64,000 nt of DNA from Manihot esculenta (GCF_001659605.2 NC_035173.2:11780835-11844834), one strand, 5' to 3'; shown: positions 22,897 to 34,378, numbered from the stretch's first letter. The notes: generated from the letters alone by a model not told the origin. Made by a program: numbers and translations.

Positions 22897-23833
22897 ATGA
22901 AGAACTGCGAGCTATGCAAGTTTCCCGCGAGGATCTACTGTGAATCGGATCGGGCTTGCATCTGCTGGGATTGCGATACAAAAGTTCACGGAGCCAACTT
23001 TCTCGTCTCTCGACACGCGCGCAACCTTCTCTGCCAGACCTGTGAATCTATCACTCCATGGAAAGCTACCGGTGCTAGACTCGACCGCACTGTTTCCATC
23101 TGCGATCTATGTGCAAATGGAGCTAATCTTAAAAAGGAAAAACCTGAGGAGCCTAGTGATGATGTAAGCACTGAGGACGGTGATGATCTTTCCACCGGCG
23201 ACAGATTGGAGGACGAGAGGGCTGCTGATAATCAGGTGGTTCCAAGGTCATCTGCCTCGCCGCCACCGGCTATCAGTTCTTCCTCTTCTTCTTCTTCGAG
23301 TAGCCAAGAGACTGTGAGTGGATTCACTCGCAGAGTCTTTTGTGAATCTGTGAATGTGAAATCTTTGAAACGGTCGCGCGAGGGTTTAATAGATCTTCGG
23401 TCTATGTTTCAGGTCTCTGCACTGCGCCTTTTACTTATCTTCAGTTTCTGGTTTTGATTTGGGTTTTGCTTTTTTTTTTTTTCCCAAGGTAACTACAGTT
23501 GCATTTGAACTGAACGGTGTGGTTTTGTTCTTATTGAAACCACAGGTCGACGCCGACCGCTCAGCTTCTCCACGGTGTTACGGTGTACCAGCGTTGACAA
23601 CTCAGGTGAGAGGCGGAGGCGGTGACGGAGAAACCGTTTCTGTTGACTGCTCCCTGTCCTGGAGGCCTCTAAAAGACCGGAGAACTGAAACGGAGTGCTC
23701 CTTTAAGGCCGGTTCGAGATCTGTGGCGGTTATCGTTTCCCTTGAGAGATTGCATCAACACAGTAACGAGGAACCGAACAAATCTGAAACCGTCGATGCT
23801 GATTCATCGGGGAACGCTAGCCGACCGATTTGA
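22897..23833 (+). CDS. BBX28/29-type single B-box zinc finger protein (two exons)
   Basis: Exon 1 is 22897-23412 (172 codons) and exon 2 is 23546-23833 (95 codons plus TGA); the 133-bp intron has CAG/GTCTCT and CCACAG/GTC borders and keeps frame, giving 267 aa. Residues 4-40 form one full B-box with ligands C4, C7, C15, D18, C23, C26, H31 and H40. It is followed by paired CxxC (46/49, 69/72) around TPWKATGARL, the pattern of group V BBX proteins such as Arabidopsis BBX28/BBX29. There is no CCT domain. The middle is acidic (EEPSDDVSTEDGDD) with a Ser run near residue 130. Family knowledge: these nuclear proteins act through protein partners (for example HY5 or CO) in light signalling and flowering. 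The splice sites are predictions. If the intron is kept, translation stops at 23455-23457 and gives 186 aa. It may be a working gene. Confidence 0.85.
23413..23545 (+). other. Predicted BBX intron
   Basis: 133 bp, GT...AG, T-rich (TTTTTTTTTTTT at about 23470), in phase 0. Without splicing the frame ends inside it. Confidence 0.75.
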
Positions 23834-24120
23834 GGTGTTTGGCTTGGCCTAACAGCGATTCCTTGGGTTTTGTTTGTTTTATTATTATTATTATTATTTC
23901 TAATATGTATTCCCCAGCAGAGTTTTCTTTTTGACCCTTATTTACTTTTTGTTTAAAATTGTTAATTAATGAGTTATACCAATTCTAATTTCGCTTGCAC
24001 TTTTTTCCAATTAAAATAGCGTATATGATCTCATAAATATAGCAGTGATAAATAGCTCTATTTGAATTAAAGGAGATATATAATTTTTCAGAAAAACCAT
24101 AATATTAATATAAGCTATTA
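23834..24120. other. BBX 3' flank
   Basis: Probable 3' untranslated region with a TTATTATTATTATTATT stretch just after 23880, then featureless AT-rich DNA. Confidence 0.4.
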
Positions 24121-26370
24121 GAAACAGAGTTCAGCGTCTGCCATAGCATTTGGCAGGATAGTAAATGGAAGTGCCTCCATCCGAATACAATCAACATTGC
24201 AAGTCAAGCTAAACTATTCAAGGGCATTAGCAAGTTTATTAGTCTCGCTTATTGAATATTGAAAGTAAACTGAACAGAAAGTAAGTGCCTTGATATCATC
24301 CACAAATAGGCCCAGAGATAGTGTGACTGCAAGTGGGCCATGAAGAGTCTCTATAGTTGTTTAGCGGTCTGGCTCAACAAGTAGAGATGACAACCCATAT
24401 GCTAGAGCTACTCCCAAACTATATTTAATAACCATAGCTTCAGCCCTGCATGAGTTCCACCCGATTCCGCCCGATTTATAGCAGATATGATAAAAGACTA
24501 TTTAGACTCTGTCAAAAATTTTAATCAATATCATTTGGTTAAGACGAAATAAGACAAAAGATAGGTTAGAAGACTAAAAGTCTTATTGAAATTTCTTAGA
24601 GATTAAAAAGTGAGTTTCTAATAGATAAGGGAGACTATTTATAATAGAAAACAAAATTCTAATATGCAAAATTATAAAAATATCCAAAATATCTAAAAAA
24701 ATAATTAAAATATAAAATTGACCTCCTAAATTATGGAATTTCCATATCAGACTTTGTAACAGGCCTGCGGCCCTCGTCATATTTTTGAAAGTCGTGCATC
24801 TCAAAATTCCCTTTCTGAAAAGCTATTGTGGGTCTCTATCGAACGTCAGCAGTAAAAATTAGGCCCAGTCCAAGTCTACCGTAAAGTTCAAGGCTAATTG
24901 CTCTATGTCAAGGTAAATAAAACCATGATAATCTCTAACGATTATGCCAAGACCTACTTAATTTCTAGGAGGACAGGCAACATCAACATTAAGTTTGTGA
25001 ATACCAGATAGAGAGGCACCCATCTGACTTGAGTTCTTGAATGTCTGGTTGGGCATATGTATATGCACCTTTATATATTCTTTATAGAATGAGACCGCAA
25101 AATCGATTACACCGTAGAAACCAACTTCAACATCTCAAAACCACCGATTATTGCGAGCCAACCAAATACTCCAATATAGCATAAAAAAAAGAGTTGCATA
25201 GGCTTTTTCCTCAATCGAAAAAATATAGGAGAACAACTCATTATTGTGAAAATGGATTTGTTTGACAAATAAAGACGGAGGAGAATGAAGTAGCTGACAC
25301 TTCAAGAAAAGTGGCAATCACATAATAGATGGTCCACTACTTCAGTAGCAGCTCCACATAAATACCAAATAGGATCCACTATAATATTTTTAGTTTGGAG
25401 ATCGATTAGCTTTAACAAGTAAAATATTTAAGACCATAATTCAAATAAAAATTTTAATTGACGATTGTGTGGAGCAAGAGCACATGTATTTCAATTCATT
25501 AAAAGCCTGATGGGAAGAAGAAGTTCTTGGATTATGGAAAGTAGAAAGCTACATAGCCAAGTGATAAGCACTATACATAAAAAATTTGCTAGATTTTGTG
25601 CTTGACCAGTAAGGTGTAGCTTCAGGTAATCGAAAACTTATGGAAATGTGCATAATAGCATATGCCACTAGTGAAGCAAATAACTCAGTTAATTTGGCTA
25701 GAATCTTGTTAATAATTAGTTCAGCCACATAATCTTGTTTATGCAATATTGAAATTGTCCGAGGTGCATAAGATATTGAAATCTAGACATCTTTCCAAAG
25801 TCAAATGGTACGACCATCACCAATGTGCCATTAAATTCTTGACATCAATTTGTCACATGCAAATATAATGCTTCTCAAAATGTAGCTCAAATAATTTCTT
25901 AATTGAGAATCTAGCAAAGAGCAATTATAGAAATATTTGGCCTTGAGCAACCGACCAATTAAATAATGTGGATGTTGAAGTAAGCCTTATATATTTTGAA
26001 CCCCATAGCAAAATTAAACTCATGTAATGCACAAAAATCCATATCACCATTAGATTTAAGTAGTAATAAAATTTGCCACCTAATCTAATGGATTTTTGAA
26101 GACATTTGACTCACCTCACCAAAATTTAGCACACACTTGTTTAGTTTCCGAACAAAGAGACTGAAAGTAAGAAATAACTCATGGCATAAACGGGAATATA
26201 GGTTTGTGTGCGGAAGTTAAGAAAAAGAATAAAAAGAGGCTGAATTGAAAGATTTTCAAACTGGGAGGTTATAGTCTTGGATAATCCTGTAGCCCAAGGT
26301 GATGGACAGCTCCAAAATTCAAAAAATCGCTACCTCAGTCCGATTTTGCCACCTAAGCGAGAATAAGATC
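24121..26370 (-). mobile_element. Decayed LINE relic, interrupted by an LTR fragment
   Basis: Minus-strand translation shows late LINE ORF2. A zinc-binding region lies around 25390-25130 (VDHLLCDCHFS, then LYWSIWLARNN). An RNase H start follows near 25000-24920 (LNVDVACPP, VGLGIIVRDYHGF), and the RNase H body (AEAMVIKYSLGVALAYG, then ETNKLANALE) at 24470-24170. The two RNase H parts are separated by the LTR fragment at 24488-24910. Upstream sequence to about 26300 is probably reverse transcriptase but too worn to align by eye. Many stops; non-functional. Confidence 0.6.
24488..24910 (-). repeat. CRM-like LTR fragment inserted in LINE RNase H
   Basis: Begins TGATAAAAGACTATTTAGAC, matching the element end at 3531, and runs through the shared CTAAAAGTCTTATTGAAAT segment. 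It ends at the GTCCAAGTCTACCGTAAAGT...TGCTCTATGTCA segment. It carries about 150 bp (24720-24860) absent from the 3531 arm but present in worn form at 12470-12600. Confidence 0.7.
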
Positions 26371-26654
26371 AGTATCAAGTTAGATCAAACACAATTAGAT
26401 TAGGATAGGGATAAGATAGGAGTAGTAGAATTTATTTTAAATTATTAAATTTTATCTTTTTGTGTCTATATAAAGACTCCTAGAATTAAATTTAGGCATC
26501 ACATATTTTTCTTCTCTCCCTCCTCTCTTGCCGCCGCCCCCTCTCTTCTTGTCCATCTTCTTCTTTTCTTTTTCTTCTTCTTTTTTTTAGCTTATGCAAT
26601 TTTATTATGACCTTTAGAGGCTAAACAATTATTTTTAGTTAAAGGTTAATCCAA
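26371..26654 (+). other. LTR-like or promoter-like segment
   Basis: Contains AGATTAGGATAGGGATAAGATAGGA-like purine-rich sequence (26399-26423), a TATATAAAG box at 26467-26475 and a long pyrimidine stretch (26510-26590). This resembles the U3/R part of an LTR, but no partner copy, primer site or target duplication was found, so identity is open. Confidence 0.3.
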
Positions 26655-26755
26655 ATTGAGATTTTATTCTTATATTTTGGTGTGTTGTATAAGGAAAAAA
26701 TGATGATAGTCGGAGATTGTATCTGTCCAGATTGTTTGAAGATCTCAATATTATT
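26655..26755 (+). pseudogene. MULE transposase relic, piece 1
   Basis: In one frame the sequence reads a worn FWCVV, an in-frame TAA, NDDSRRLYL and LFEDLNI. This is the FAVVE...NDSWRWFL...DL.I pattern of the Mutator-like transposase (MULE/DDE) core. The frame continues at 44312 beyond the retrotransposon array; the joint is inside the TTATT target duplication. Too short to identify alone, but the continuation in two further pieces supports it. Confidence 0.6.
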
Positions 26756-29025
26756 TGTGATACCCGGCTAGACTCCGGTATCGGAATTCCTACCGTTCGG
26801 TGGAATCTCGGATGTCGGAAACCTCTAGGAGGGTAAAACTATGTTTTTATGATATGTTTTCACGTTTTTAATAATTTTAAGTATGTTTTTAAACGAGTTT
26901 TCGTATGAAAAGTCTTTGGAGGAAAACCCAGGTTCGGCCGCCGAAAGTCAAGTTCGGCCGCCGAACATGCATGCGTTTTGGAGGCACGTTAGGCCCCCGA
27001 AAGCATGAGTGAGGGAAGTTCAGGTTCGGCCGCCGAAAGTCAAGTTCGGCCGCCGAACATGGCATGCATGCGGAGGCAAGTTCGGCCCCCGAACGTGGCC
27101 TGGCCAGCCACCTATAAAAGGGTCACTTAGCCGAAATGGGCGAGCTTTCTCCCATTTTCGGCCACAGCTAGCTTCCGACCTCCCTCTTCCAAATCTAGTG
27201 TTCTTCCTTCAAATCCCCACCATTTTTCTTGAGTTTTAAGCTTGCATTGAAGGTTTTGAACTTTTGAAACGAGTTTTGGAGCTTTGGGAACTCAGGAGCT
27301 CATTTTCTTGGATCTCCAAGTTTAGGTCGTCTCTCTCTCGATCTTCAAGAGGTAAGAGCCGATCTTAAGCTCAATGCATGTTTTAAGTAAGTTTTAAGTG
27401 ATTTTATGGGGTAGAATGGCATGTATAGGGTTGTATGAGTTTTTAAGCGAATGTTAGGTTTTATGTGATTTTTGAACAATGTGGCATGTTTGAGTATGCT
27501 TGAAGTGTTGTAGTTGGGGTATTTGTTTGTTTGAGGCCCCTAGGAGCTTGTATGCATGTTTTGGTTGAGTTTATGCATGATTTGAGAGTTGGGAGGCGAA
27601 AATGCACAAAGGAGCCAAGTTTCTGCCCTTTGGCAGAAACCAGGTTCGGCAGCCGAAGGAGCTTTCGGCCGCCGAACATGGCTGGGGAGGCAGGCCTTTC
27701 AGCTGCCGAAGTTGCCCCCGAAAGGAGACTTTCGTCTCTGTCTGGCACTTTCGGCCGCCGAAGGTGCCGCCGAACCTGCCTGACTTTCGGCTCTGGAGGG
27801 ACTTTCGGCCGCCGAACCTGCCGCCGAAAGTGCCCTGTTCAGCCGTTCCTTGCATGTTTTTATGTGATGTTTTCCCGATGTTTTAGGGGGTTTTTGGGGA
27901 GTATATTAGAGTTATGTTTATGTATGTTTGGTCCCTCATTGGAGTCCATCCGTGTAGGTTCGGACCCGAGGAACCGAGGACCCCAGCAGTGAGCCAGCTG
28001 CTACAGAGTTTGTCAGAGCTAGCCAGAGGTGAGTGGAATAAACCTTAAGTTTTAAAATAAATGAAATATGAATTTTGAGCATGATCCATGCATCATGAAT
28101 GCCATGAGATATAGTAGGTTGTTGCATTAGTATTCACGAATATGTTGCATTGCATTTATGATGATGATGTGGATTGGTTATTGGATGATCCTTTAGTCCT
28201 CATATGATATGATGATGTTATGGCATGATATGGTATGGAAGTCCAGGTTGTACCCATTCTACGTCCCTGGCACGATGTAAGAGGAAGTCCAGGTTGTACC
28301 CATTCTACGTCCCTGGCACAGTTGGACTGTATGATATGTTATGTTAAGAGAAAGACCGGTTGTACCCATTCTACGTCCCGGCACAGTTGGACTATGTAGA
28401 GGACTATAGGTGACAATACCATCCGAGATGTGATTTATTGTGATGTGTTGCATTACATAATGGCATGAGATTTTAAATATATGTTTTCACTATTCTGCTC
28501 ACTGGGCTTTGTAGCTCACCCCTCTCCCCTAACCCCAGATGTGCAGGTACAGGGTAGACCAGGAGGTTAGCCAGAGTTTTGAAGTATGTTTATGTAATAG
28601 TTAGATTGTGGAAATGATAATTGTACTATGATGTAATGTAAGAGATTTCAGTATGTTATGTAATGAGGTATATTGAGGTTATAGATGTGCTTGACCCTAT
28701 GAGTATTGTTATCCCTTTTGATACATGATCTATAGAAATGTTTTATAATGTTTATGAAAGCCAACTCATCTCATGATGTATCGCCCATTGGGGGCATTGT
28801 TGAGATCCCACAGAGGGATTATGTTTATGATTATGGCTATGCACAGTCTATGTTCAGGTTGAGTTGGATGAATGAAAGAAAGTTTAAATTTTTATGTATG
28901 ATTGTTGATCATGTATGGGATCATACAGGTTTACAGGTTATATGTTTGGCTTGCTACGGGTCCCGGCGGCCTTAAGTCGACCCGGATCCTAGCGCCGGTA
29001 ACGGTCCGATTTTCGGGTCGTTACA
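26756..29025 (+). repeat. Array LTR 1 (5', 2270 bp)
   Basis: TGTGATACCC to CGTTACA. Relative to LTR 2 it lacks one 55-bp unit near 27745. It carries the 46-bp duplicated GTCCAGGTTGTACCCATTCT unit at 28240-28320 twice. Seven perfect TTCGGCCGCCGAA motifs were counted by eye. Confidence 0.95.
27113..27120 (+). promoter_or_regulatory. TATA box of LTR 1
   Basis: TATAAAAG in CCACCTATAAAAGGGTC, downstream of the palindromic GC-rich motifs; the same box recurs in LTRs 2, 3 and D. Confidence 0.75.
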
Positions 29026-29028
29026 GAA

Positions 29029-29040
29029 TGGTATCAGAGC
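29029..29040 (+). promoter_or_regulatory. Primer-binding site, body A
   Basis: TGGTATCAGAGC three bases after the LTR, complementary to initiator tRNA-Met. Confidence 0.9.
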
Positions 29041-29301
29041 CCTAGGTTCATAAGGATCGGACCTAGAGTGTCGGGCTCATAGATGTTCTAGAAGGTCAAG
29101 CACAATAGGAAGATCATGTCCACTAGGATAGGATGTGGAGTCCTGTCTTGCATGATGATGTGAAATGCCATGACTTTAGGCATGTGCATTAATGATATGC
29201 TATGATATGAATGATGTATATGTGATGAGGGTTCATGTGTGCCCACATGAACCATATGATGCTGATGTTTGTATGATGTGTACTGTTTTTCAGAAAACAG
29301 G

Positions 29302-32300
29302 ATGAGAGGAACTCGTCGATCTGCACGATTGACTAGAGTGCCACCTGAGGATGAGGGCACGAGCGCCCGTCCTCCCACATTGCCTAGGGCAATGTCTTGT
29401 AGGGCCAATAGAGAAAGAGTGTCAAGGGACCCTAGAAGGTCTTTTGATGCTAGCAGAAGGGGGACTGATAGAGGAGGAAGTTCTTCAGATGTGAGGGAGG
29501 TTATGGAAGAGGATCAGAGGAGGGATGGGAACCTGGATGTGAGCATGGAGGAAGAAGGGACAGGGGAGTCTCAGGGAGGCGTTCAGGCCTCGGGGTATGG
29601 TTTTCCACCCCATTATCCACCCTTCCCACAGGGTTCAGGGTATCCGATGGGAGGTACATCGGATTACTCCAGCTTTCACCCCTACCCTACCTACATGCCT
29701 TATCCACCTTTCTATCCGCCTTACACACAGTACCCAGCTTATCCACCCTCACCTTTCTATCCAAACCCGGCAAACCCCACCTCGGGGAATGCTGCACCTC
29801 CACCTCCACCACCTACAGAACCAGCAGCCCCAGTTACTCAACCTCCTAGACCTAGCTCAGCCGATGGGAGCAAAGTGAAGATGACAGATTACCTCAAGCT
29901 AGATGCTCCCAAATACAAGTCAGGGGATGACCCCTTTGAGTATCTGAGAGTGGTAAAGACTATAACTGATGAGCTAGGGGCAAGTGACAGCAGGGCCATT
30001 CAGATGGCAGGGTTCACTTTAAAGTGCAAGAAGGCACGGGAATGGTTCAAGTGTTATGTGGACCCGAGACTAGATGGTATGACATGGGAGGAATTTGCGA
30101 ATGAGTTCGCTGGATGGGCTTTTCCAGACAGTTCCAGAGAACTGAAGATGATTGAGTTTGAGCAACTGAGGCAGTCAGAGCACATGGGTGTAGAGGAGTT
30201 CACGGATAAATTCTTGGAGCTATTGCCTTTTTCAGGGCAAGCTCTAGATACAGATACGAAGAAAGCCAAGAAATATGTTATGAAGCTGCATTCCAGGTAC
30301 TCCTCGTTGGTTCAATCAGCTGAGAGAGAAAGTTTCCACACTGTGGTGGATATGGCTTGAAGAATGGAAGCAAGTGCTATAGTTGAGGGGTCAGTGAAGC
30401 AGTCAGTGACCCAGTCTTCAGGGGTTAAGACCCCAGGCAGAGGAGGACCAGGTTTCTCTTCTCAGAGCTCAGGAAAGAAGAGGTGGGATAACACCACCAG
30501 GAAGCCGAAGAAGAATAAGTTTTGGAACAAGTTGAAATCCGGTCTGGGTTTTGGCGGTGGCTCGAGCTCAGGCTCAGATGGTACAGAATGTCAGAGATGT
30601 GGAAGACCGCACAGGGGAGTGTGTCGAGCTGGGACTAATGCATGTTTCAGATGTGGTCAGGAGGGACACATGGCTCGGGATTGTCCTAGAGCACCTTTTA
30701 TGGGCCAGCCCCAGCAGACAGCTTCTGGTAGTGTGGCGCAGCCAGCAGTTCCAGCCACAACTCAGGGCAGTGGCAGAGGTAGAGGGAGAGGGGCAACCTC
30801 TTCTTCTGGTTCCCGAGGTGAAGGTCCATCAGCTCCAGCCAGGATCTTCACCATGACTCAGCAGGAGGCTAACACATCCAACACCGTGGTGTCAGGTAAT
30901 CTCGTCATTGGGTGTTCTGATGTGTATGCATTAATGGACCCGGGTGCATCTCATTCATTTATTGCTCCGAGAGCCGTTGAGAGGTTGGGTCTGATAGTCT
31001 CTGGGTTAGAGTGTCCCCTATGGGTCAGTGGACCCAAGTGTGACCCGTCAGTGGCAGTGTCAGTCTGCCAGTACAGTCCAGTTTTTATTGAGGGAAGATG
31101 CCTCTCCGCCGACCTTGTGGTTCTAGATTTGACAGACTTTGACGTCATTCTAGGGATGGATTGGCTATCTATCCATGGTGCTACCTTGGACTGCAGGGAC
31201 AAGGTAGTCAGGTTCAGAGATCAGAACGGGTCAGAGGTCGTCTTCAGAGGAGACAAAAGGGGTACACCTAGAGGTCTGATATCAGCTCTTCAGGCTCGTA
31301 GGTTGCTTAGGAAGGGATGTCAGGGGTACTTAGCTCATGTGAGAGAGCTAGACAGTCAGGTCAGGGAGCCGGCCTCGGTGCCAGTTGTCAGAGAGTTTCA
31401 GGATGTTTTTCCGGATGAGCTTCCAGGTTTACCACCTGCTAGGGAGATAGAGTTCGAGATAGAGTTGGTGCCTGGAACTAGACCGATCTCTATCCCTCCC
31501 TACAGGATGGCTCCAGCCGAGTTAAAGGAGTTGAAAGAGCAGTTGCAAGAGCTGGTAGAAAAGGGTTTCATCCGACAGAGTACCTCACCTTGGGGTGCTC
31601 CGGTCATGTTTGTGAGGAAGAAAGATGGATCCCTTAGACTTTGTATCGACTACAGGCAGTTGAACAAAGTTACTACCAAAAATAAGTACCCATTGCCAAG
31701 GATCGATGATCTATTCGACCAGTTAGCAGGAGCAGGTTGTTTCTCCAAAATAGATCTGAGATCGGGGTACCATCAGCTAAGGATAAGAGAAGAAGACGTG
31801 TTGAAGACAGCTTTCAGGACCAGATATGGGCATTTTGAGTTCCTTGTAATGCCGTTCAGGTTAACCAACGCCCCTGCAGCATTCATGGATCTCATGAACA
31901 GAGTGTTTAGCCAGTACCTGGATCACTTCGTTATTGTCTTCATTGACGATATCTTAGTGTATTCCAAGAATGCAGAGGAGCATGCCCATCATCTGCGGTT
32001 GGTCTTGCAGACTTTGAGGGAACATGGCTTGTATGCCAAGTTCTCTAAATGTGAGTTCTGGCTGAGGAGCATTTCATTCTTGGGGCATGTAGTGTCAGAA
32101 AATGGTATAGAGGTAGACCCCAAGAAAGTAGAAGCTGTGGCTAACTGGCCTAGACCCACGTCAGTGACGGAGATCAGGAGTTTCTTGGGTTTGGCAGGTT
32201 ACTACAGGAGGTTCGTTCAGGACTTCTCGAAAATAGCAGCTCCTCTGACCAGACTAACCAGGAAGAATCAGAATTTTCTGTGGACCGACCAGTGCGAAGA

Positions 32301-34281
32301 GAGTTTTGAAGAGCTTAAGAAGAGGTTGACTTCAGCACCAGTTTTAGCTCTGCCATCTAGTGATGAGGACTTTACAGTCTTTTGTGATGCGTCCCGTGTG
32401 GGACTGGGTTGTGTACTGATGCAGAATGAGAAGGTGATTGCTTATGCTTCTAGGCAGCTGAAGAAGCATGAGTTGAATTACCCCACACATGACCTTGAGA
32501 TGGCAGCAGTAATCTTTGCACTCAAGATGTGGAGACATTACCTCTATGGGGTGAAATGTGAGATCTTCACAGATCATAAAAGCCTGCAGTACATCTTGAG
32601 TCAGAGGGATCTGAATCTGAGGCAGAGGAGATGGGTGGAGCTGCTGAGTGACTATGATTGCAAGATTCAGTATCATCCGGGTAAGGCGAATGTCGTGGCA
32701 GACGCCCTAAGCCGGAAGTCACTAGGCAGTTTATCCCACATATCGGCAGAGAGGAGGCCAGTGGTGAAGGAATTTTACAAGCTCATTGAGGAAGGTCTAC
32801 AGATGGAGTTGTCTGGTACAGGTGCCTTGGTGGCCCAGATGAGAGTGGCACCCGTGTTTCTGGAGCAGGTGGCTCAGAAACAGCATGAGGACCCGGAGTT
32901 AGTGAAGATTGCCAGGACTGTCCAGTCAGGCAATGACAGTGAGTTCAGATTTGACAGCAAGGGGATCCTCCGCTATGGGAGCAGACTATGTGTACCAGAT
33001 GACATAGGGCTAAAAGGAGACATTATGAGAGAGGCTCATAATGCAAGATACAGCATTCACCCCGGAGCCACCAAGATGTATCAAGATTTGAAGAAAGTTT
33101 ATTGGTGGCCAGCTATGAAGAAAGAAGTGGCACAGTTTGTGTCAGCCTGCGAAGTGTGTCAGAGGGTGAAGCTGGAACATCAGAAGCCGGCTGGAATGCT
33201 TAACCCGCTACCTATTCCAGAGTGGAAATGGGAGAATATAGCTATGGACTTCGTAGTGGGGTTACCGGCGGCGTCCAACAGAGTGGACTCCATATGGGTG
33301 ATTGTGGACAGACTCACCAAATCTGCTCACTTCATTCCTGTCAGGAGTGGCTACTCTGTGGATAAGTTGGCGCAGGTGTATGTAGATGAGATCGTCAGGC
33401 TGCATGGGGTTCCTGTTTCGATAGTGTCAGATAGAGGGCCCCAGTTCACCTCCAGGTTTTGGCGGAGTCTGCAGAATGCCATGGGTACTAGGTTGGATTT
33501 CAGTACTGCCTTCCACCCCCAGACGGATGGACAGTCCGAAAGGACCATCCAGACTATCGAGGATATGCTTAGAATGTGTGTGCTGGACTTTGGCGGTTCT
33601 TGGAGGCAGCATCTACCTTTGGTGGAGTTTGCCTACAACAACAGCCATCATGCTAGCATCGGGATGGCTCCATATGAAGCTTTGTACGGAAGGAAGTGCA
33701 GATCACCTGTTTGCTGGGAGGAAGTTGGAGAAAAGGCCTTAGCAGGGCCTGAACTAGTAGAGATCACCAGCAGGGTGGTACCCATAATCAGAGAAAGAAT
33801 CAAGACTGCTCAGAGCAGACAGAAGAGCTATGCAGACGTCCGCAGGAGACAGTTAGAGTTTCAGGAGGGGGATCTGGTATTGCTCAAGGTGTCTCCAATG
33901 AAGGGAGTGGTTCGCTTTGGGAAGAAAGGTAAACTAGCCCCACGATACATCGGACCCTTTGAAATCTTGCAAAAGATTGGGAATGTGTCGTACAAGCTGG
34001 ATTTACCTGCTTCAATGGCAAGAATCCATCCGGTTTTCCATGTTTCAATGTTGAGGAAGTTTGTGTCAGATCCGAGCAAGGTTCTTAGTGAGCCTGATGT
34101 GGAGGTCCAAGAGGATCTCACTTATGTTGAACAGCCAGTACGGATCCTAGACACCCAGATCAGAAAGTTAAGAAACAAGGAAATCCCGATGGTGAAAGTC
34201 CTATGGAACCACCACAACTTGGAAGAATGCACTTGGGAGACACGGGAGTCTATGCTCCAGCAGTACCCTCATCTCTTTTGA
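29302..34281 (+). pseudogene. Chromovirus gag-pol, body A (premature stop)
   Basis: Same 1659-codon frame as body B, but codon 353 is TGA (30358-30360) where B has CGA. This is a C-to-T change in a CpG, stopping translation inside gag before the CCHC knuckle. The rest stays open to 34281 with no frameshift: zinc knuckle [14 protein letters not shown], protease [10 protein letters not shown] with FIDDILVY, RNase H, H2C2-integrase and chromodomain. Other changes against B include PFRLTN for PFGLTN in RT (GGG to AGG near 31858) and VLKTAF for VPKTAF. Here B and element C agree (PFGLTN), so A is the mutated one. The ATG choice is the one that follows the ACAGG context shared by B; upstream in-frame sequence has no other ATG. 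Confidence 0.93.
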
Positions 34282-34356
34282 GGTTAGATCTCTTTGTGTT
34301 TATGTGCCTTGTATGTATGTTATGTTTTATGCCATGCTATGTGTGCTAGTTGAGGT

Positions 34357-34374
34357 ACATTCGGGGACGAATGT
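34357..34374 (+). other. Hairpin upstream of polypurine tract, body A
   Basis: ACATTCG-GGGA-CGAATGT: perfect 7-bp arms and a 4-base loop, just before the polypurine tract. The same structure is in element C (54478-54495). Confidence 0.7.
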
Positions 34375-34378
34375 TCTT

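Noticed and set aside
26371..26654. Solo LTR of a copia element
   Set aside because: A TATA box and pyrimidine stretch are present, but there is no second copy, TG/CA ends or target duplication, so it is listed only as LTR-like.
26930..27840. CRISPR-like array of short repeats
   Set aside because: The repeated 13-mer has irregular spacing, no unique spacers of constant length, and lies in a plant LTR.
27000..28000. Many 60-150 codon open frames in the array LTRs (also 34645-35577, 42336-43319, 45438-45855, 47450-47970 and 55110-55599) rich in RPPK, GGRK and similar repeats
   Set aside because: They are translations of the repeated TTCGGCCGCCGAA motif in several frames and on both strands; no protein family matches and the frames change between LTR copies.
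29029..29040. Possible tRNA-Met gene fragments at the TGGTATCAGAGC sites
   Set aside because: Only the 12-base primer-binding complement is present next to LTRs; there is no tRNA body.
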